From: Dickeya fangzhongdai
Lineage (GTDB): Bacteria > Pseudomonadota > Gammaproteobacteria > Enterobacterales > Enterobacteriaceae
Assembly (NCBI RefSeq): GCF_002812485.1
Contig: NZ_CP025003.1
Coordinates: forward strand, 2,914,001-2,978,000
DNA length: 64,000 nt
Direction: 5' to 3'
The notes beneath the pieces are model-generated. The model saw only the letters and a list, made by a program, of their open reading frames with translations. It was not told the origin of the DNA and searched no databases. A program made the position numbers and the translations under genes. Of the stretch, positions 59,273 through 64,000 are shown piece after piece (positions within the stretch are counted from its first letter, which is position 1; each line of letters opens with the position of its first letter).

Positions 59273-60244
59273 ATGCGTTTATTTATTACGCTTTTCGTAT
59301 TATTTTTCAGTAATCTGTTTTTAAACCTGGCACAGGCTAATCCACATAGCGCTGCGGTATTACCGCGCAAAACCGGCGTAGAAACGGCGAATAAAGCTAT
59401 TGAGGAATCCAAAAAAAGCAAGGTTGCCAAAAATACCAAAAAGGGTGCGGCGCCCACTCATGACAAAAAACCGGAAAAAACCACCAAAACCGCGCCTGCC
59501 AAAACGACCGCCGCTCACGATAAAAACGTCAAACCGCACAATGATAAAAAACCGGTGACCACTGCGGCCGCAGCCCACACAACCAGCAAGCCGCAGAAGC
59601 GGGAAAAAAGCGTTCAGGCTAAAGCGCCCGCCGGCAAAACCGCGAAAAAAGACACCCCGGCACCGGCGAAAAGCAGTCATAAGGCGCACGAAACCGTGAT
59701 TGCTAAAACGGCAAGCAAAAAAAGCAAGTCTGCCGTCGTCGGAGAAGAAAGCGCCAGCGCATCACCACACGGCAAGAGTAAAAAAGGCCGGCAGGATAAA
59801 GCCGCTCTGACCATCAGCGCCGCTCACCAAAAGCGCTACCAGCATGCCAAACTGACCGCCATGAACAAGCTGATGAGCCAAATCGGCAAGCCCTACCACT
59901 GGGGCGGCGCGACCCCCTACTCCGGTTTCGATTGCAGCGGACTGGTGTATTACGCGTATAAAGATGTGGTGAAAATCCCGATTCCGCGAACCGCCAATGA
60001 GATGTACCACTTACGTGACGCCGCGCCTATCAAGAAAAGCGAGCTGGAAAGCGGCGACCTGGTGTTCTTTCGGATAACCAACCGCGGCGCCGCCGACCAT
60101 GTCGGCGTCTACCTCGGCAATGGTCGTTTCATTCAGTCGCCGCGTTCCGGCTCTGACATTAAAATCAGCAAACTGAGCGAGGACTACTGGCAGGATCACT
60201 ACGTCGGCGCCCGTCGCGTGGTCACGCCGAAAACCATTCGCTAA
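59273..60244 (+). CDS. mepH: Peptidoglycan DD-endopeptidase MepH (NlpC/P60)
   Basis: A 323-residue protein: a signal peptide (LFITLFVLFFSNLFLNLAQA), a long Lys/Ala/Thr-rich low-complexity linker (about 40-180), then an NlpC/P60 domain with the catalytic Cys in GFDCSGLVYYAYKDV and His in ADHVGVYLGNG. It cleaves peptide cross-links to allow wall growth. The linker is longer than the corresponding region of E. coli MepH as I recall it. No strong ribosome site precedes the ATG. Confidence 0.92.
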   Translation: MRLFITLFVLFFSNLFLNLAQANPHSAAVLPRKTGVETANKAIEESKKSKVAKNTKKGAAPTHDKKPEKTTKTAPAKTTAAHDKNVKPHNDKKPVTTAAAAHTTSKPQKREKSVQAKAPAGKTAKKDTPAPAKSSHKAHETVIAKTASKKSKSAVVGEESASASPHGKSKKGRQDKAALTISAAHQKRYQHAKLTAMNKLMSQIGKPYHWGGATPYSGFDCSGLVYYAYKDVVKIPIPRTANEMYHLRDAAPIKKSELESGDLVFFRITNRGAADHVGVYLGNGRFIQSPRSGSDIKISKLSEDYWQDHYVGARRVVTPKTIR

Positions 60245-60279
60245 ACAACTTCCGCTGGAATGGCCGTTCTCAATACGAC

Positions 60280-60306
60280 AAAAGGGGCATCACGCCCCTT
60301 TTTTGT
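60280..60306 (+). terminator. Rho-independent terminator of mepH
   Basis: AAAAGGGGC and GCCCCTTTT form a 9-bp stem with an ATCAC loop, followed by more T. It lies 35 bp after the stop. Confidence 0.9.
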
Positions 60307-60368
60307 TTTCCTGTCTTTAACGGCAACGATGCGCCGCTGACGTTCCAGGCGCCGCTAGCGCCACGCCG

Positions 60369-60458
60369 TCAGTTCAATACCGCGCTCAGACTAAAGATGA
60401 TGATCATCGCCAGTGAAGCCACAGTGGTGAACAGCGACATTTTCAAGTTGGTATCCAT
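60369..60458 (-). CDS. ynhF: Small membrane protein YnhF
   Basis: A 29-residue protein (MDTNLKMSLFTTVASLAMII, then a hydrophobic tail ending in SAVLN). It resembles E. coli YnhF (29 residues, one membrane helix, same neighbourhood). AGGAG six bases before ATG 60458 is a strong ribosome site. Almost the whole length is a single transmembrane segment. It is convergent with mepH and divergent from purR. The function is unknown. Confidence 0.82.
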   Translation of the reverse strand: MDTNLKMSLFTTVASLAMIIIFSLSAVLN

Positions 60459-60768
60459 AGTATTCTCCTGTATGTGACTGATGATCGCCGTCATCCTGTC
60501 ATGTCTGAATCAATCCCCTATCCGGCAGACGGGGGAAACATTATAAAGCATAGGTCTATTATCACCCGGCGAGCGTCAAAAAACCGGTTTCTGCGTCACA
60601 GAGATAAAACGAATTGCCTCTTCCACTTTTGCTCTAAATCGGCCAAAATCCGCAGTTTACTGTATACACTGCGTTGGTCGAAGCGTCAGCCCTCCCTTCA
60701 AGCTACACACCTCGGCATGTCTCCTCCTGAAATGTTGCCTTGTTGTCTGGCAGGAGAAGAATTCACGC

Positions 60769-60784
60769 AGGCAAACGATTAACA
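60769..60784 (+). promoter_or_regulatory. Candidate PUR box upstream of purR
   Basis: AGGCAAACGATTAACA resembles the PurR operator of E. coli purR (AGGCAAACGTTTACCT) at most positions, 60 bp before the purR start. purR is autorepressed in E. coli. The 386-bp region 60459-60844 otherwise shows only an AT-rich promoter-like stretch. Confidence 0.6.
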
Positions 60785-60844
60785 ACATATTTACTGCTGT
60801 AACAGACAAGCTACTGTAACAGATGAGTTCAGGAGTCACTTTAG

Positions 60845-61870
60845 ATGGCAACGATCAAAGATGTGGCAAAACGCGCGGGCGTTTCGACCACAACCGTATC
60901 ACACGTGATCAATAAAACACGTTTCGTCGCCGAAGAGACCAAGGCTGCGGTGCGTGCGGCCATCGATGAATTGCATTATTCGCCGAGTGCGGTGGCCCGC
61001 AGCCTGAAAGTCAACCACACCAAATCCATCGGCCTGCTGGCGACATCCAGCGAGGCGCCCTATTTCGCCGAAATCATCGAGGCGGTGGAAAACAGCTGCT
61101 ACGCCAGAGGCTATACGCTGATCCTGTGCAACTCCCATAATAATCAGGACAAACAGCGCGCCTACCTGTCCATGCTGGCGCAAAAACGGGTCGACGGCCT
61201 GCTGGTGATGTGCGCCGAGTACCCGCCGGAACTGCTATCGATGCTGGCGGATTACCGCCATATCCCGATGGTGGTGATGGACTGGGGCGAAGCCCACAGC
61301 GATTTTACCGATACCATTATCGATAACGCGTTTGCCGGCGGCTACATGGCCGGACGTTACCTGATTGAGCGCGGCCACCGCGACATCGGCGCCATTCCCG
61401 GTTCTCTCGGGCGCAATACCGGCAGTGGGCGTTATCTGGGTTTCCTGAAAGCGCTGAAAGAGGCCGACATTCCGCTACGGGAAGAATGGGTGGTTCAGGG
61501 CGACTTCGAGCCGGAATCCGGCTACAAGGCGATGCACCAGATTCTGGCCCAGAAACAGCGTCCGACCGCGGTGTTCTGCGGCGGCGATATCATGGCGATG
61601 GGCGCCATTTGCGCCGCCGACGAACTGGGGCTGCGCGTACCGCAGGATATTTCGGTGATCGGTTATGACAATGTTCGTCACTCCCGGTATTTTACCCCGG
61701 CGCTGACCACCATCCACCAGCCCAAGGAGCGACTGGGACAGGCGGCCTTCTCGATGTTGCTCGACCGCATTACCAGCAAACGCGAGGAAGCCCAGACCAT
61801 TGAAGTGCATCCGACGCTGATCGAACGCCGCTCCGTCGCCGACGGCCCGTTCCTCGATTACCGTCGTTAA
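60845..61870 (+). CDS. purR: HTH-type purine repressor PurR
   Basis: A 341-residue LacI-family repressor of the same length as E. coli PurR. The headpiece is [20 protein letters not shown], the hinge helix [18 protein letters not shown], and a periplasmic-binding-like domain for hypoxanthine and guanine follows. It represses purine and some pyrimidine synthesis genes. AGGAG upstream supports the start. In E. coli ydhP and sodB lie close by; they are absent here. Confidence 0.96.
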   Translation: MATIKDVAKRAGVSTTTVSHVINKTRFVAEETKAAVRAAIDELHYSPSAVARSLKVNHTKSIGLLATSSEAPYFAEIIEAVENSCYARGYTLILCNSHNNQDKQRAYLSMLAQKRVDGLLVMCAEYPPELLSMLADYRHIPMVVMDWGEAHSDFTDTIIDNAFAGGYMAGRYLIERGHRDIGAIPGSLGRNTGSGRYLGFLKALKEADIPLREEWVVQGDFEPESGYKAMHQILAQKQRPTAVFCGGDIMAMGAICAADELGLRVPQDISVIGYDNVRHSRYFTPALTTIHQPKERLGQAAFSMLLDRITSKREEAQTIEVHPTLIERRSVADGPFLDYRR

Positions 61871-61977
61871 AATTCAGACGATTCCGTTATCTCTGTCTGG
61901 CTATTCAATCAAGCGGCAGGCCGCACCACACATGGTGCCGGCGCATGCTATCGCTGTTGAGCTCATGACTTAACGTG

Positions 61978-62017
61978 CTGCTTTAACCCAATGAATCTTG
62001 TCGTCGGGTTAAAGCAG
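61978..62017. other. 12-bp perfect inverted repeat between purR and cfa
   Basis: CTGCTTTAACCC (61978-61989) and GGGTTAAAGCAG (62006-62017) flank a 16-base loop in the 421-bp gap 61871-62291. There is no immediate T-run. It may end the purR transcript or fold in the cfa leader; in E. coli cfa has two promoters and a long leader targeted by small RNAs. No other feature is assigned in the gap. Confidence 0.45.
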
Positions 62018-62291
62018 TCATACACTTGTCACTGTCGTTGACGACAATAATCATGATCAGACGATGCTTTTGGCCTCATGCATCGCCTTACTTTTTCTAT
62101 CCTGCCTGTTGACCGCTGCACCTTTTTGTTACGGCCAGGGATAGACGCCTTTCGTACCGGCTTTTCTCTTATTTTCCTCTGAGACGTTCAGGGGTAGACG
62201 ATGGATTGGGTCCACCGAATGCCCTCCGTGGGTACATTTGTCTAATGTTTTTCCTTGCAAAGGCATTTTTCCGGCAAGGTAGGGAGAAGTT

Positions 62292-63443
62292 ATGAGTTCA
62301 TCTTATGTGGAGGAACTGGGTACCCCTAACCTATCCTGGTTCCAGATTGTTAATGAAATGCTGTCGGCCGCCGACATCGTCATTAACGGTTCACGCCCGT
62401 TTGATATTCAGGTAAAAAATCCCGACATGTATAAGCGCGTGCTGCGCGAAGGCTCGTTGGGATTGGGCGAAAGTTATATGGATGGCTGGTGGGAGTGTGA
62501 GCGGCTGGACATGTTTTTCCACCGCGTGCTGCGCGCCGGGTTGGAAAACCAGCTCCCTCACCGCTGGCGCGATACGCTGCGGATCCTGATGGCGCGGCTG
62601 ACCAACCTGCAGTCCCGCCGTCGGGCCTGGATCGTGGGCAAGGAGCATTACGACCTCGGTAATGATCTTTTCACCCTGATGCTTGACCCTTATATGCAGT
62701 ACTCCTGTGGCTACTGGAAACAGGCCGAAACCCTGGAGCAGGCACAGCAGGACAAGCTGCGCTTGATCTGCGAAAAACTGCAGCTGCGCCGCGGCATGAC
62801 CCTGCTGGATATCGGCTGCGGCTGGGGCGGGCTGGCAGAATTCGCCGCGCGTCACTACGGCGTTTCCGTCACCGGCGTGACCATCTCCCGCGAGCAACAG
62901 AAACTGGCGCAACAGCGCTGCCATGATCTGGACGTGAACATCCTGCTGCAGGACTACCGCGACCTGAACCGGCAGTTTGACCGTATCGTTTCCGTCGGCA
63001 TGTTCGAGCATGTCGGTGCCAAGAACTACGATACCTACTTCCAGATAGTAAAGCGCAATCTTAAACCTGATGGGCTGTTCCTGCTGCACACGATCGGCAC
63101 TCACACCCCCACGCCAACGGGAGATAAGTGGACCAGCAAGTACATCTTCCCCAACGGCAGCCTGCCGTCGATAGAGCAAATCGCCGTAACCAGCGAGCCG
63201 TATCTGGTGATGGAAGACTGGCATAACTTCGGTGCTGACTACGACAGCACGTTGATGGCCTGGTATCACCGCTTCCAGCAGCACTGGCCAGCATTGTCCG
63301 AGCGTTACTCCGAACGTTTCCAGCGCATGTTCACCTATTATCTCAACAGCTTCGCGGGTTCATTCCGCGCCCGCAACATTCAACTCTGGCAGGTGTTGTT
63401 CAGCGTGGACGGCGTGGAAGGCGGCTTGCGAGTCCCCAGATAA
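62292..63443 (+). CDS. cfa: Cyclopropane-fatty-acid-phospholipid synthase
   Basis: A 383-residue methyltransferase, one residue longer than E. coli Cfa. The SAM-binding motif is LLDIGCGWGGLAEFAARHYG, with the catalytic-site blocks YSCGYWKQAETL and SVGMFEHVGAKNYDTYF. It adds a methylene bridge to unsaturated phospholipid acyl chains and aids acid and stationary-phase survival. AGGGAG six bases before ATG 62292 supports the start. Confidence 0.97.
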   Translation: MSSSYVEELGTPNLSWFQIVNEMLSAADIVINGSRPFDIQVKNPDMYKRVLREGSLGLGESYMDGWWECERLDMFFHRVLRAGLENQLPHRWRDTLRILMARLTNLQSRRRAWIVGKEHYDLGNDLFTLMLDPYMQYSCGYWKQAETLEQAQQDKLRLICEKLQLRRGMTLLDIGCGWGGLAEFAARHYGVSVTGVTISREQQKLAQQRCHDLDVNILLQDYRDLNRQFDRIVSVGMFEHVGAKNYDTYFQIVKRNLKPDGLFLLHTIGTHTPTPTGDKWTSKYIFPNGSLPSIEQIAVTSEPYLVMEDWHNFGADYDSTLMAWYHRFQQHWPALSERYSERFQRMFTYYLNSFAGSFRARNIQLWQVLFSVDGVEGGLRVPR

Positions 63444-63478
63444 TCACCGCCATCCGGCGAATCGTACCTAAATAGCAA

Positions 63479-63505
63479 AAAACCGGCAGCCAGGCTGCCG
63501 GTTTT
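63479..63505. terminator. Bidirectional terminator between cfa and riboflavin synthase gene
   Basis: AAAACCGGCAGC and GCTGCCGGTTTT form a perfect 12-bp stem with a CAG loop; flanking A and T tracts serve both strands. Confidence 0.93.
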
Positions 63506-63537
63506 CATAGGGGAGAAAGCGTCAGGGAAGGAATGGC

Positions 63538-64000
63538 TTATTCGCCCTGCTCCGCCTGCGCCGCGGCCTGCTCCTGTTGCTGCTGCGCCTGACGAGCCAG
63601 GACGCGTTCGACCGTGTCGATGATGGCCTGGGTTTGCGGGTCGATTTCGATATTGATGCGGTCGCCCAGTCGTTTCTGACCCAGCGTCGTGCGCTGGAGC
63701 GTTTCCGGAATCAGATGCACGCAGAAACGGCTGCGGGTCACTTCCCCTACCGTCAGGCTGATACCGTCAATGCCGATAAATCCTTTGTGCAGCACATATT
63801 TCATCTGCGATTCATCAGCCAACCGGAACCAGATCTGGTGATTATTTTCCGACGTCAGGATTTTCACGATCTCCGCCGTACACATAATATGGCCGGACAT
63901 CACATGCCCGCCGATTTCGTCGCCATATTTGGCGGCGCGCTCCACATTAACCCGATCGCCGGCTTTGACTTCGCCCAGGTTGGTCAGCCGCAGCGTCTCT
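63538..64000 (-). CDS. ribE: Riboflavin synthase alpha chain, C-terminal part (5' end outside window)
   Basis: The frame is open past the window end; about 153 codons are present, ending at 63538. [31 protein letters not shown] and [12 protein letters not shown] are signatures of the second lumazine-binding domain of riboflavin synthase (E. coli ribC/ribE), which forms riboflavin from two lumazines. The Gln/Ala/Glu-rich C-terminal tail is low complexity. Its position beside cfa is as in E. coli. The N-terminal domain cannot be seen. Confidence 0.94.
   Translation of the reverse strand, partial: ETLRLTNLGEVKAGDRVNVERAAKYGDEIGGHVMSGHIMCTAEIVKILTSENNHQIWFRLADESQMKYVLHKGFIGIDGISLTVGEVTRSRFCVHLIPETLQRTTLGQKRLGDRINIEIDPQTQAIIDTVERVLARQAQQQQEQAAAQAEQGE

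Overview
The window is about 64 kb of a high-GC enterobacterial chromosome. The best fit is a soft-rot plant pathogen of the Dickeya type (Pectobacteriaceae). Evidence: a 2-keto-3-deoxygluconate permease gene (kdgT) with a candidate KdgR operator, a complete sapABCDF operon, and protein sequences close to, but clearly distinct from, E. coli. The species cannot be named from the sequence alone. No rRNA, tRNA, CRISPR array, integrase, transposase or prophage was seen.

The backbone follows the order of the E. coli 29-37 min region: tpx, tyrR, ycjF-ycjX-pspCBA/pspF, sapABCDF, fabI, rnb, osmB, yciH-pyrF-lapB-lapA, pgpB, ribA, acnA, gst-pdxY-tyrS-pdxH-mliC-anmK, slyB, slyA, ydhL, gloA-rnt, grxD, mepH, ynhF, purR, cfa and a riboflavin synthase gene cut by the window end. 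Lineage-specific islets interrupt it: 0.29-6.4 kb (exporter with XRE regulator, penicillin-acylase-like hydrolase, acetyltransferase, a low-GC cysteine-rich small protein); 8.2-11.5 kb (periplasmic M20 peptidase and MFS permease); 16.9-20.3 kb (AraC regulator, arginase-family enzyme, Zur-type zinc GTPase); 27-31.2 kb (LysR regulator, YdeP-type oxidoreductase, a low-GC two-gene DUF2335 cassette); 33.4-39 kb (aldo/keto reductase, CstA-family transporter, kdgT, ribulose-phosphate epimerase); and a lone oligopeptide-binding protein at 44.2-45.8 kb.

Several functions work together. The psp locus (sigma-54 promoter, PspF enhancer-binding protein, PspA/B/C, YcjX/YcjF) handles envelope stress. SapABCDF is linked in this group to resistance to host antimicrobial peptides. 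SlyB, MliC, AnmK, MepH, PgpB and LapA/LapB maintain envelope, peptidoglycan or LPS. KdgT takes up a pectin breakdown product. PdxH and PdxY supply pyridoxal phosphate. The candidate Zur, KdgR, PUR and PhoP sites are sequence-based suggestions.

The most unusual features are repeats and small cassettes. Five loci carry short direct repeats with 15-18 bp units. One of them lengthens the N-terminus of PdxH in frame. A 144-bp inverted-end element supplies the last codons and stop of a regulator gene. Two copies of a longer inverted-end element lie beside oppA and between slyB and slyA. The best candidate for an uncharacterised system is the overlapping pair at 30.5-31.2 kb, a 68-residue protein plus a DUF2335 membrane protein.
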